From NCBI RefSeq assembly GCF_003664035.1, contig NZ_RCCK01000010.1, positions 1,426,001-1,490,000 of the forward strand: a DNA stretch of 64,000 nucleotides, given 5' to 3'. Position 1 is the first letter of the stretch. Every line of letters starts with the position of its first letter. The stretch comes from Pedobacter alluvionis. Its GTDB lineage: Bacteria > Bacteroidota > Bacteroidia > Sphingobacteriales > Sphingobacteriaceae. The notes beneath the pieces are model-generated. The model was given only the letters and a program-made list of their open reading frames with translations. It was not told where the DNA came from and ran no database searches. Both the position numbers and the translations under genes were made by a program. Positions 56,987 through 64,000 of the stretch are shown in pieces.

Positions 56987-58459
56987 ATGAGCAAAGAAAT
57001 TACAAGTAGAGAAGCCGATTATTCCCAGTGGTATAATGATATCGTACTAAAAGCAGATTTAGCAGAGCACTCTGCTGTGCGTGGATGTATGGTTATTAAG
57101 CCAAATGGCTATGCTATATGGGAAAAAATGCAGGCAATACTGGATAAAATGTTTAAGGATACCGGACACCAAAATGCCTATTTTCCATTATTCATCCCAA
57201 AGTCATTTTTCTCTAAGGAAGCCTCTCATGTTGAGGGCTTTGCGACAGAATGTGCAGTTGTAACACATTACCGGTTAAAAAATGACGGTAATGGAAATAT
57301 TGTCGTAGATGAAACAGCTAAATTAGAGGAGGAATTAATTGTTCGCCCTACATCTGAAACCATCATTTGGAATACTTATAAAGGCTGGATCCAGTCATAC
57401 CGTGATTTACCCATACTGATCAATCAATGGGCGAATGTAGTAAGATGGGAAATGCGTACCAGATTGTTTCTGCGTACTGCCGAATTTTTGTGGCAAGAAG
57501 GGCATACAGCACATGCTACAGCTGAGGAGGCAATTGAGGAAACAGAACGTATGCTCCATATCTATGCCGATTTTGCCGAAAATTGGTTAGCCGTTCCGGT
57601 AATCAGAGGTCGTAAATCGCCAAATGAACGCTTTGCGGGTGCTTTAGATACTTATTGTATTGAAGCCTTAATGCAGGATGGCAAAGCTTTACAGGCTGGT
57701 ACATCTCACTTTTTAGGTCAGAATTTTGCCAAAGCTTTTGATGTTAAGTTTACGGGTAAAGATGGGAAATTAGATCATGTTTGGGCTACTTCATGGGGTG
57801 TTTCTACCCGTTTAATGGGTGCATTAATTATGGCCCATAGCGATGATTCCGGATTGATTATTCCACCAAAACTGGCACCAATTCAGGTGGTTATTGTTCC
57901 GATTTATAAAGGTGATGAGGATCTGGCCAGAATTTCTTCGTATGTAAATGAATTAACCATGCGTTTAAAAGGATTAGGCGTTTCGGTGAAATATGATGAC
58001 AGGGATACACAACGCCCGGGATTTAAATTTGCTGACTATGAACTAAAAGGTGTGCCGATCCGTATTGCAATCGGTGGCCGTGATCTGGAGAATAAAACGG
58101 TAGAAGTTGCCCGCAGGGATACCAAATTAAAGCAGACTATACCTCAGGAAGGATTGGATATTTACATCGTAAAATTGTTGGAAGATATTCAGCAGAGTAT
58201 GTTCAACAAGGCATTAGCTTATCGTGATGAACATATTACTGAAGCTAACAGTTACGAAGAGTTTCAGGAATTGTTAGATACCAAAGCTGGTTTTATTTCA
58301 GCACATTGGGACGGAACGCCAGAAACGGAACAAAAAATAAAAGAAGAAACGAAAGCAACAATTCGTTGTATTCCTTTAGATAATAAACTGGAAGATGGAG
58401 TTTGCATTTATTCAGGCAAACCATCTATTCAGAGAGTGTTATTTGCAAGAGCTTATTAG
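56987..58459 (+). CDS. proS: Prolyl-tRNA synthetase (archaeal/eukaryal-type, class IIa)
   Basis: 490 aa from the ATG at 56987 ([18 protein letters not shown]); the 29 preceding residues lie in the leader. Class II motifs are seen: motif 2 in [29 protein letters not shown] and motif 3 in [19 protein letters not shown] (parts quoted: [24 protein letters not shown]). The anticodon-binding domain and the C-terminal extension ([25 protein letters not shown]) mark the short ProS form without the INS editing insert. It charges tRNA-Pro. Confidence 0.97.
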   Translation: MSKEITSREADYSQWYNDIVLKADLAEHSAVRGCMVIKPNGYAIWEKMQAILDKMFKDTGHQNAYFPLFIPKSFFSKEASHVEGFATECAVVTHYRLKNDGNGNIVVDETAKLEEELIVRPTSETIIWNTYKGWIQSYRDLPILINQWANVVRWEMRTRLFLRTAEFLWQEGHTAHATAEEAIEETERMLHIYADFAENWLAVPVIRGRKSPNERFAGALDTYCIEALMQDGKALQAGTSHFLGQNFAKAFDVKFTGKDGKLDHVWATSWGVSTRLMGALIMAHSDDSGLIIPPKLAPIQVVIVPIYKGDEDLARISSYVNELTMRLKGLGVSVKYDDRDTQRPGFKFADYELKGVPIRIAIGGRDLENKTVEVARRDTKLKQTIPQEGLDIYIVKLLEDIQQSMFNKALAYRDEHITEANSYEEFQELLDTKAGFISAHWDGTPETEQKIKEETKATIRCIPLDNKLEDGVCIYSGKPSIQRVLFARAY

Positions 58460-58474
58460 GTAGATGTGAGAGGG

Positions 58475-58563
58475 GAGATATGAGATTTGAGAGAAAAATA
58501 AATCTCATGTCTAATATCTCATATATCCTGTCTCATATCTCATATCTGGTTTCTCAAATCTTA
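58475..58563. repeat. Low-complexity block of ATCTCAT/ATGAGAT repeats
   Basis: GAGATATGAGATTTGAGAG (58475-58493) faces several ATATCTCAT copies and TCTCAAATC (58502-58561), so RNA from it could fold back. It lies between proS and the PLP enzyme gene. Confidence 0.6.
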
Positions 58564-58569
58564 AAAAAA

Positions 58570-59709
58570 ATGAAATTCGCAACTAAAGCCATCCATGCAG
58601 GCCAGGAGCCTGATCCAACAACAGGTGCTGTAATGACACCGATATATCAAACCTCTACCTATTGGCAAAAATCTCCAGGAGATAACAAAGGGTATGAGTA
58701 TTCGAGAGGCACCAATCCAACGCGTAAAGCTTTGGAAGATTGTTTAGCTGCTTTGGAAAATGCTAAATACGGTTTGGCATTTTCGAGTGGAATGGGCGCT
58801 ACAGATGCTGTACTAAAATTATTGCAGCCAGGCGATGAAGTAATTACCGGAAATGACCTTTATGGCGGTTCTTATCGTATTTTTACTAAAATCTATACCA
58901 AATACGGAATCAAATTTCATTTTCTGGATCTTTCTAAGCCAGAGAATATGCTGCCGTACATTAACGATAAAACGAAACTGGTATGGATTGAAACGCCAAC
59001 CAACCCAACGATGCAGATTATCGATATTGAAGGGGTAGCAAAAATTACCAAAGAGAAAAATTTAATCCTGACGGTTGACAATACCTTTGCGTCGCCATAC
59101 CTGCAAAACCCTATCGATTTAGGCGCTGATATTGTGATGCACTCGGTAACCAAATATATTGGCGGTCACTCTGATGTGGTAATGGGCGCTTTGGTAACCA
59201 ATGATGAGCAATTGTATAAAGACCTTTGGTTTATTTACAATGCTTGCGGTGCAACGCCAGGTCCGCAAGATGCTTTTTTGGTTTTAAGAGGGATTAAAAC
59301 ACTTCATTTAAGGATGAAAGCACACTGCGAAAACGGCGAACGTATTGCGCACTATTTAAAAACACATCCAAAAGTTGATAAAATCTATTGGCCGGGTTTC
59401 GAAGATCATCCTAACCATGATGTAGCTAAAAAACAGATGCGTGGCTTTGGAGGTATGATTTCGATTACCTTAAAAGGAGCTGATCTGGAAGAAACATTCA
59501 GGATCTCCTCTAATTTTAAGGTGTTTACGCTTGCCGAATCTTTAGGTGGGGTAGAATCACTGATCAATCACCCGGCTACCATGACACATGGATCTATTCC
59601 GAAAGAGGAAAGAGAAAAAGTTGGTGTTACCGATAACTTACTTCGTTTAAGTGTTGGGGTAGAAGATATTGATGATCTTTTAGAAGACCTGGAAAGGGCA
59701 TTGGCATAA
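58570..59709 (+). CDS. Cystathionine gamma-synthase/lyase-type PLP enzyme
   Basis: 379 aa from the ATG at 58570 (MKFATKAIHAGQEPDP), the standard family start; upstream residues in the frame come from the repeat block. Cys/Met-metabolism PLP fold: YEYSRGTNPTRKALEDCLA (phosphate/arginine loop), SSGMGATDAVLKLL, TVDNTFASPYLQNP and the PLP lysine in HSVTKYIGGHSD, with SLGGVESLINHPATMTH near the end. It performs gamma- or beta-elimination/replacement with cystathionine or O-acylhomoserine in methionine/cysteine metabolism; synthase and lyase cannot be parted by eye. Confidence 0.93.
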   Translation: MKFATKAIHAGQEPDPTTGAVMTPIYQTSTYWQKSPGDNKGYEYSRGTNPTRKALEDCLAALENAKYGLAFSSGMGATDAVLKLLQPGDEVITGNDLYGGSYRIFTKIYTKYGIKFHFLDLSKPENMLPYINDKTKLVWIETPTNPTMQIIDIEGVAKITKEKNLILTVDNTFASPYLQNPIDLGADIVMHSVTKYIGGHSDVVMGALVTNDEQLYKDLWFIYNACGATPGPQDAFLVLRGIKTLHLRMKAHCENGERIAHYLKTHPKVDKIYWPGFEDHPNHDVAKKQMRGFGGMISITLKGADLEETFRISSNFKVFTLAESLGGVESLINHPATMTHGSIPKEEREKVGVTDNLLRLSVGVEDIDDLLEDLERALA

Positions 59710-59715
59710 AATTTC

Positions 59716-59750
59716 AACCGGGCATTATGGTCTGCATTTGCCCGGTTTTT
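59716..59750 (+). terminator. Terminator after the PLP enzyme gene
   Basis: 9-bp stem AACCGGGCA/TGCCCGGTT (59716-59724/59739-59747) followed by TTT, 7 bp past the stop. Confidence 0.88.
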
Positions 59751-59927
59751 AATCTTTTTGTAAAGCCAGCTCTGTTCTATAATTTAATGTTTGTCCCGGC
59801 TTTACACTACATCTTTTTTGTTGAAGTGCCTGCTTCATTAAAATCTGCAAAACAAAAAAGGATACCGTTTCAATCCGGTTTAAGTGGCCAGTGTTGTGCT
59901 GCTATTTTTGTTTAAATAATTACTGAT

Positions 59928-60779
59928 ATGCAATTTCTGGAGCTGAAGAATTTTCTTGATAGCAAAGTTGAACAATATAACCAGCCTAATTTTATAGCAA
60001 ACGATCCGGTTTGTATTCCACATCTTTTTGAGAAAAAGCAGGACATTGAAATTTCGGGTTTTTTTGCTGCGGTTTTGGCCTGGGGGCAACGGAAAACGAT
60101 TATCAATAAATGCCGGGAGTTGCTTAACCGGATGGATAATGCACCGCACGATTTTGTGCTAAACCATAGTGATGATGATTTAAAACGTTTGCTGAATTTT
60201 AAACACCGCACCTTTAACGATACGGATCTGCTCTATTTTATTTCGTTTTTTAAGCAGCATTATAAAAATTTCGAAAGTCTGGAACAGGCTTTTATTCCTC
60301 AACAGGATATTTATAGAACTGAATACCTGGATATTTCTTCGACAGAGCGAAATATAGAGGTTTCTTCTGAAGTTTGTTATACCGCCGATCTTCATTTTTC
60401 AATAGAACAGGCATTGAACCATTTCAGGTCCTATTTTTTCTCGTTGGAAGATTTTCCGCACCGTACCAGGAAACATATCTCTTCACCGCAACAAAAATCG
60501 ACCTGCAAACGCTTAAATATGTTTTTAAGGTGGATGGTAAGAACTGATAATAAAGGCGTTGATTTTGGGATCTGGAATACGCTAAAGTCTAAAGATCTGA
60601 TTTGCCCATGTGACGTGCACGTAGACAGGGTTGGGCGCTTGCTCGGGCTCATTAACCGGAAGCAGACAGATTGGTTAACCGCCGTAGAACTAACTACTCA
60701 TTTAAGAGCGTTTGATCCTTTAGATCCGGTTAAATATGACTTTGCTTTATTTGGTCTAGGTGTTGAAAAGGAGTTTTAA
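59928..60779 (+). CDS. TIGR02757 (DUF2400) family protein
   Basis: 283 aa, cytoplasmic, no signal or membrane segment. The family's conserved stretches are present: AVLAWGQRKTIINKCRELLNRMD, FKHRTFNDTDLLYFISFF, KRLNMFLRWMVRTDNKGVDFGIW and the ending DPLDPVKYDFALFGLG. The helical LRWMVR...DPVKYDFAL pattern recalls HhH/EndoIII-like folds, but no function is established for the family. It stands alone after a terminator. Confidence 0.9.
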   Translation: MQFLELKNFLDSKVEQYNQPNFIANDPVCIPHLFEKKQDIEISGFFAAVLAWGQRKTIINKCRELLNRMDNAPHDFVLNHSDDDLKRLLNFKHRTFNDTDLLYFISFFKQHYKNFESLEQAFIPQQDIYRTEYLDISSTERNIEVSSEVCYTADLHFSIEQALNHFRSYFFSLEDFPHRTRKHISSPQQKSTCKRLNMFLRWMVRTDNKGVDFGIWNTLKSKDLICPCDVHVDRVGRLLGLINRKQTDWLTAVELTTHLRAFDPLDPVKYDFALFGLGVEKEF

Positions 60780-60894
60780 GGTGTTTTTAAATTATTAATA
60801 AATAAAAACTTCTTTTTTAAAATCAATGTTCTTATTATTACGTAATAATTCTCTTATTTAAAAGCGAGGATCGTCTATCCAAGCAGTAATTTCT

Positions 60895-61509
60895 ATGATC
60901 GCAGTTAACTTGTCTGATGAGGAGAGGTGGAAGAAATACAATAATATTTCGCCTTTAATTGATGTTTTTAAAAAGTTTCATCCACTAAATGATGAAATAG
61001 AAAGAGGCATTAACCAGCATACATTTCCCATTAGTTATAAGAAGAATAAATACCTGGTTTCGCCAGTTGACCGTAATAAATTTTTGTTTTTGATTGTAAA
61101 AGGGGTGGTAAGGGGATTTATAAAAGATGGAAGCACGGAAATTACCACCTGGATTTCAAAAGAAAATGAAGTGGTAGGAACGATACGTAATTTATGGGGG
61201 GAAGGCGATTCGGAAGAGTATTTGCAGGCATTGGAAGATGTAGATTTAATTGCCATTCCGCATGTATTATCAGATTACCTGTTTGAAAACTTTACTGAAG
61301 CCAACATTGTAGGCAGAAAAATGATGGAGTTGTATTACCGTTCTGCAGAGGAGCGTGCTTATCTTTGTAGAATTTCTTCTGCCGAAAAAAGATATAAACG
61401 ATTCCTGGTTTCTTTCCCTGGCCTGATAGACCGCGTTTCTTTAAAATACATTGCATCTTTTCTGGCCGTCAGGCTGGAAACACTCAGTCGTATCCGGGCT
61501 AAGATCTAA
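60895..61509 (+). CDS. Crp/Fnr-like cyclic-nucleotide-domain transcriptional regulator
   Basis: 204 aa. An N-terminal cupin-like cNMP-binding domain (about 30-130; YLVSPVDRNKFLFLIVKGVVRGF, VVGTIRNLWGEGDSEEYLQALED) is joined by a dimer helix (LYYRSAEERAYLCRISSAEKRY) to a short HTH (RVSLKYIASFLAVRLETLSRIR). The phosphate-binding Arg of true CRP is not obvious, so cAMP binding is doubtful; this is the usual state in the many Bacteroidota paralogues. No FNR-type cysteines are seen. Target genes unknown. Confidence 0.9.
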   Translation: MIAVNLSDEERWKKYNNISPLIDVFKKFHPLNDEIERGINQHTFPISYKKNKYLVSPVDRNKFLFLIVKGVVRGFIKDGSTEITTWISKENEVVGTIRNLWGEGDSEEYLQALEDVDLIAIPHVLSDYLFENFTEANIVGRKMMELYYRSAEERAYLCRISSAEKRYKRFLVSFPGLIDRVSLKYIASFLAVRLETLSRIRAKI

Positions 61510-62045
61510 TCATTCTTTTACAATTTTCTAACCCATCACCATTCTTTTTTGCCTCTGAAGTTTGGTACTTAAAATTATTCTGTGTTGCTGATCATATAGC
61601 TTCAGTGGGTGTTGCTCAAGTAGATGTATTAGCAATGGTAACAGTTGCGTAATTGATTAGGCTTTTGAGGAACTGTTATTGCTATTGCCTTATTTAATTG
61701 CCGCAATATCTTAGTATTGATTACAGGTTTAGGAGCTTTGGTGTTAACTTATAGTATTACAACATTTGGCAGTAATACTATTTTGACCATTAACAGCTGC
61801 GGTTACACTTACGATTTCTCAGTTGGCTATTAATAGGTTATAGCAGTAGAATGCATGATATTTCCTAATCATATTCGTCCTTTAAGTCTAACATTATATG
61901 GGCAACTCTTATGTTTTATTAACAAAATTATTGAATTGTGTATAATAATATTTACATTTTTTACCGAAAAATTAGCTACAATTGCGTAAAAAAAATAACT
62001 TTTTACTAACTTGCGCAATATCCTTAATTATTATCCTTAATTATA
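61510..62045. other. Gene-free region, possible decayed coding remnant
   Basis: About 535 bp with no ORF that I would call. One short frame ending at 61653 (… CVADHIASVGVAQVDVLA) and the phrase following it look vaguely coding, but there is no start. AACAGTT/AACTGTT dyads occur near 61638 and 61671. The last 100 bp are AT-rich leader of the response regulator. Confidence 0.4.
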
Positions 62046-62693
62046 ATGAAAACAAAAAATGCTGTAAGTACTTTCACCGTACTCATCGCTGATGATCATG
62101 AAATCATCCGACGTGGATTAAAAGGTTTAATATCAGACTTTTGGTCTGGTGTTGAAATCATTCATGCGTCTACTTTAGAGCAGGCGCTTGTGGAAGTAGA
62201 AAAATCACCAAGTTTAATCATCATTGATGTAAACTTGCCTGGAGGTAACAACCTTAAGGTAATCGATCAAATTAAGTTGGTTCAGCCTAATGCTAAAATC
62301 CTAGTATTTTCTTCTTTAAATGAAAATATTTATGCAGTTCCTTATTTAAAATCAGGGGCTTCTGGTTACCTGACCAAAAATGCTGAAGAATCAGAGATTG
62401 TGACTGCAATTACTACAATTTTAGCTGGCAGCCGCTACTCAAGCCGAAATGTTAAAGAGAATATGTTCAATAGCATATTAGGTAACGATGCCGATAATCC
62501 TTTCACTAAACTTTCGGGCAGAGAACTTGAAGTGGCAGAACTTTTAACAAAAGGTATTGGTGTATTGGAAATTTCTAACCAGTTAAAGCTTCAAATGGGT
62601 ACAGTAAGTACGTATAAATTGAGGCTTTTTCAAAAACTGAAAATAAAAAGCATTATAGAACTAGCTGAAAAGATGAGTATTTACGAAAGATAA
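62046..62693 (+). CDS. LuxR-family response regulator
   Basis: 215 aa. Receiver with ADDHE (Asp16, Asp17), phospho-acceptor Asp61 in LIIIDVNLPGG, and LVFSSLNE/GYLTKNAE for the switch Ser and Lys. The C-terminal LuxR HTH is LSGRELEVAELLTKGIGVLEISNQLKLQMGTVSTYKLRLF. No kinase gene adjoins, so it is an orphan; the PAS kinase at 11743 is far away and no link is claimed. Convergent with the 61-aa gene and sharing its terminator. Confidence 0.93.
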   Translation: MKTKNAVSTFTVLIADDHEIIRRGLKGLISDFWSGVEIIHASTLEQALVEVEKSPSLIIIDVNLPGGNNLKVIDQIKLVQPNAKILVFSSLNENIYAVPYLKSGASGYLTKNAEESEIVTAITTILAGSRYSSRNVKENMFNSILGNDADNPFTKLSGRELEVAELLTKGIGVLEISNQLKLQMGTVSTYKLRLFQKLKIKSIIELAEKMSIYER

Positions 62694-62718
62694 AAGAGTA
62701 TTATACTCTTTTATCTTT
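62686..62718. terminator. Bidirectional terminator overlapping the response-regulator stop codon
   Basis: Perfect 15-bp arms AAAGATAAAAGAGTA (62686-62700) and the inverse (62704-62718). The left arm contains the TAA of the response regulator; the right arm abuts the stop of the minus-strand gene. Confidence 0.8.
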
Positions 62719-62904
62719 CTAAGCTTTTTTACTTTTATCTACAGTACCAGGCCCACTCTCTCCTGATTCATTAGGTGTAGAGCCAGCCTGACCAAATTTT
62801 TCTGAAGAACCCTGTCCGTTTTGATCGAAGGAGGCCTTTTCTTTTGAGCTTCCTTCATTTTTATGATTTTTTTTTGCCGTGTTTTTATTGTCTTTAGTTT
62901 CCAT
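62719..62904 (-). CDS. Small hydrophilic disordered protein (61 aa)
   Basis: METKDNKNTAKKNHKNEGSS at the start, then Gly/Ser/Glu-rich to VDKSKKA. It has no hydrophobic core, cysteine or signal peptide, and its composition is like stress-related disordered proteins of this group. It is convergent with the response regulator and shares its palindromic terminator. Function unknown; the even hydrophilicity makes it hard to exclude a chance ORF, but the terminator placement supports a gene. Confidence 0.6.
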   Translation of the reverse strand: METKDNKNTAKKNHKNEGSSKEKASFDQNGQGSSEKFGQAGSTPNESGESGPGTVDKSKKA

Positions 62905-63128
62905 AGGATAAATGTTTATTACTAGTTTAACATTTTAAAACAGACAAAGTTTTTATTAACGCTCTGAGTTGATTGTATTCCCACGTTCCACTGTATTATT
63001 TTAGTGCTTCTTATATGTTCGTGAGTCTGGGTACTTATTAACCAGCGATCGTGATGGTTTTCTCGCGAATATCAAACATTTTAGTAGTCTTATAACATTT
63101 CTAGCTCGCTGTAGTATTAAACTAAAAG

Positions 63129-63354
63129 CTAAAATTGTAGTATTTGTCAAGAATTAATCTATTTCCGTGGTTCGTGTCCGCACGCACCAACGCGTTGGTT
63201 TCTCCCATAAACGTCAATCGTTTTTTTAGTCTGAACCCATGCTCCTGCCTAATCATGATGTAAATTAACAACAAAAAAACTAAAATTGTTAGTATTTTGT
63301 TAAGAATTAATCTACTGTAAATCTTTATTAAGCTAAAATTATTAGTAATTTTGA
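63129..63354. repeat. Imperfect direct repeats upstream of dinB
   Basis: CTAAAATTGTAGTATTTGTC... (63129-63161), a near copy with three changes/insertions at 63280-63314, and a third partial copy at 63333-63354. All start CTAAAATT and the first two end GAATTAATCTA. The third carries the dinB promoter box. No gene in 62905-63381. Confidence 0.75.
63346..63353 (+). promoter_or_regulatory. -7 promoter box of dinB
   Basis: TAATTTTG, an exact TAnnTTTG, 28 nt before the ATG, inside the third copy of the direct repeat. Confidence 0.5.
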
Positions 63355-63381
63355 TTTCAATCATCCCCTTATAATACGAGA

Positions 63382-64000
63382 ATGGATAAAGAAAGGCAGA
63401 TTATTCATATGGATCAGGATGCATTTTTTGTATCGGTAGAAATCAGAAAAAATCCCAAATTGTTGGGTAAACCCGTAATTATCGGTGGTGGCGGCGATAG
63501 GGGAGTGGTAGCTTCGTGCAGTTACGAGGCACGCCAGTACGGCATACATTCTGCGATGCCCGGCAGGACGGCAAAATTGCTGTGTCCCCAGGCTATATTT
63601 TTAAAAGGCGATATGGAGGAATATTCTAGGGCATCGCACGAGATTACCGAGATTATTGCCGATAAAGTTCCTCTTTTCGAAAAAGCCAGTATTGATGAAC
63701 ATTATATCGATATGACGGGTATGGATCGCTTTTTTGGCTGTATGAAATTCGCGTCAGAACTCAGGCAAACCCTTATTAGAGAGATGAAATTGCCCATTTC
63801 CTTTGGTTTGTCGATCAATAAAACCGTAGCCAAAATAGCCACCAACGAATCTAAACCCGGTGGCGAACGGCAGGTCACTTTTCCTGAATTGCGGCCCTTT
63901 CTCGATCCCCTGGCTATTCACAAAATTCCGGGTATTGGTCATGCTACCTATAAAAAATTAAGCGAAATGGGTGTTCGCGAAATCCTTACACTTACGCAGA
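63382..64000 (+). CDS. dinB: DNA polymerase IV (Y-family), 3'-truncated by window edge
   Basis: 206 codons visible from ATG 63382, open to the window end. The palm begins IIHMDQDAFFVSVE (first catalytic Asp), then GGGGDRGVVASCSYEARQYG and AMPGRTAKLLCP in the finger, the catalytic SIDEHYIDMTG (Asp-Glu pair; the usual Ala/Ala-Tyr is His here), and the start of the thumb (FGLSINKTVAKIATNESKPG and HKIPGIGHATYKKL). Error-prone translesion polymerase, usually damage-induced. No LexA-like site could be identified by eye. Confidence 0.93.
   Translation, partial: MDKERQIIHMDQDAFFVSVEIRKNPKLLGKPVIIGGGGDRGVVASCSYEARQYGIHSAMPGRTAKLLCPQAIFLKGDMEEYSRASHEITEIIADKVPLFEKASIDEHYIDMTGMDRFFGCMKFASELRQTLIREMKLPISFGLSINKTVAKIATNESKPGGERQVTFPELRPFLDPLAIHKIPGIGHATYKKLSEMGVREILTLTQ

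Noticed and set aside
63122..63549. Minus-strand ORFs of 80 and 62 codons around the dinB start
   Set aside because: They run over the direct repeats and antisense to the clear DinB reading frame.
1..64000. tRNA, rRNA, tmRNA, prophage, plasmid origin or intact insertion sequence
   Set aside because: Looked for cloverleaf/CCA-like segments, conserved rRNA strings, transposase, integrase or structural phage motifs and found none.

Overview
The window reads as chromosome of a Bacteroidota bacterium of the Sphingobacteriaceae, most like Pedobacter. This rests on low-GC DNA, many exact TAnnTTTG promoter boxes (the Bacteroidota -7 element), a SusC/SusD pair, DUF1680 glycosidase and sialate acetylesterase genes, and Sphingobacteria-style lipoproteins. 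The assignment is inference from content; no marker RNA gene is present. I saw no rRNA, tRNA, CRISPR array, prophage or intact insertion sequence.

Layout. 0-10 kb is sugar metabolism: a partial SDR oxidoreductase, a NUDIX-type regulator divergent from galT-galK across a 19-bp perfect palindrome, an RRM protein, a sialate O-acetylesterase, a GH127-type arabinofuranosidase and an OmpA lipoprotein. 10-19 kb holds small proteins, a PAS histidine kinase, ubiX, mtaB, lgt and a suhB-like phosphatase. 19-21 kb holds nfu and purB on the minus strand.

21.1-24.3 kb is the most interesting locus. Four tandem paralogous small lipoprotein genes, each with its own terminator, lie divergent from an ECF sigma factor gene. 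The sigma gene is followed 6 bp later by a gene for a predicted transmembrane anti-sigma protein whose periplasmic part is a trypsin/HtrA-like serine protease. Three lipoprotein genes and the sigma gene (twice) carry the same bipartite element, GGGTTACC-15/16 bp-(T/C)ATTAA. I read this as the autoregulated promoter of a self-contained envelope-signalling regulon.

24-41 kb is mostly housekeeping: 1-Cys peroxiredoxin, cold shock protein, a THUMP-like methyltransferase, yggS-GNAT-aspartokinase, a DUF4296 lipoprotein with mutS2, a PQQ-type sugar dehydrogenase, CoA-transferase A/B, uridine kinase with a LysM/RlpA-like protein, Dps and UbiD. 41-47 kb is an accessory block: a minus-strand operon (two-TM small protein, Cys-rich small protein, secreted/OM protein), divergent from an operon of an unknown protein, a polytopic membrane protein, a NarL-type histidine kinase and a response regulator. 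47-54 kb holds a frameshifted MG2-like secreted protein and a SusC/SusD pair. 54-64 kb has a FadL-like porin, a Gly/Tyr/Asn-rich lipoprotein, proS, a Cys/Met-metabolism PLP enzyme, a TIGR02757 protein, a Crp/Fnr-like regulator, a LuxR-type response regulator and the start of dinB.

Intergenic DNA carries a dispersed family of GTCAT...ATGAC foldback repeats, two GC-richer palindromes and short tandem repeats. Several ORF starts were moved to internal ATGs where a promoter box, signal peptide or domain start argued for it; each entry says so.
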